Of a DNA stretch of 13,239 nt, positions 13,239-13,239 are shown in pieces. The translations under genes and the position numbers were made by a program. The notes beneath the pieces were generated by a model that searched no databases, had not been told where the DNA came from, and worked only from the letters and a program-made list of their open reading frames with translations. The stretch comes from SAR202 cluster bacterium (lineage in GTDB: Bacteria; Chloroflexota; Dehalococcoidia; SAR202; CAJWER01): the NCBI GenBank assembly GCA_030740335.1, contig JASLXL010000203.1:1-13239 (forward strand), given 5' to 3'. Position 1 is the first letter of the stretch; each line of letters opens with the position of its first letter.

Positions 13239-13239
13239 T

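Overview
The window is GC-rich, non-coding stretches are short, and most starts carry Shine-Dalgarno (SD) sites. No phylogenetic marker (rRNA, ribosomal protein) is present. The mix of an enolase-superfamily dehydratase, HpcH/HpaI aldolase, amidohydrolase, amidase, DAO-family flavoprotein and cupin suggests a free-living heterotroph. It recalls the catabolic islands of marine Chloroflexota (SAR202-like), but that placement is inference from gene content. No tRNA, rRNA, CRISPR array, transposase or integrase is seen.

Layout: (1) 1-656 is the C-terminal part of an enolase-superfamily acid-sugar dehydratase, followed by a hairpin. (2) 871-1749 is a stand-alone 5'-3' exonuclease of the PolA N-domain type. 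(3) 1750-2054 is non-coding and ends in an unbroken run of 15 G. (4) An L-rhamnose mutarotase (minus) and an atypical amidohydrolase (plus) diverge around 2379-2518. (5) 3656-3998 is non-coding. (6) A cupin (minus) and a DppB-type ABC permease (plus) diverge around 4371-4528. The permease is followed one base later by what looks like the decayed start of a dppC gene. (7) A minus-strand run holds a DAO-family FAD oxidoreductase, a seven-repeat FG-GAP protein and an amidase. (8) A uronate-dehydrogenase-like SDR and a class III aminotransferase lie on the plus strand. The aminotransferase has its own good promoter, and a strong bidirectional terminator separates it from (9) a minus-strand HpcH/HpaI aldolase. 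(10) The last 118 bases hold the C-terminus of one more minus-strand gene.

Working together (inference): a sugar mutarotase, a sugar/uronate dehydrogenase, an acid-sugar dehydratase and a pyruvate-forming class II aldolase are the parts of a non-phosphorylative route for deoxy-sugars or uronic acids. They are scattered over several transcription units rather than one operon. Amidohydrolase, amidase, flavoprotein oxidase and aminotransferase would add nitrogenous or acylated substrates.

Most worth checking: an amidohydrolase that has lost three of six expected metal-site residues, an aldolase with Tyr for the catalytic His and Lys for the catalytic Arg, a mutarotase that appears to start at ATC, an orphan permease with a truncated partner, and the G15 tract, which may be an assembly artefact.
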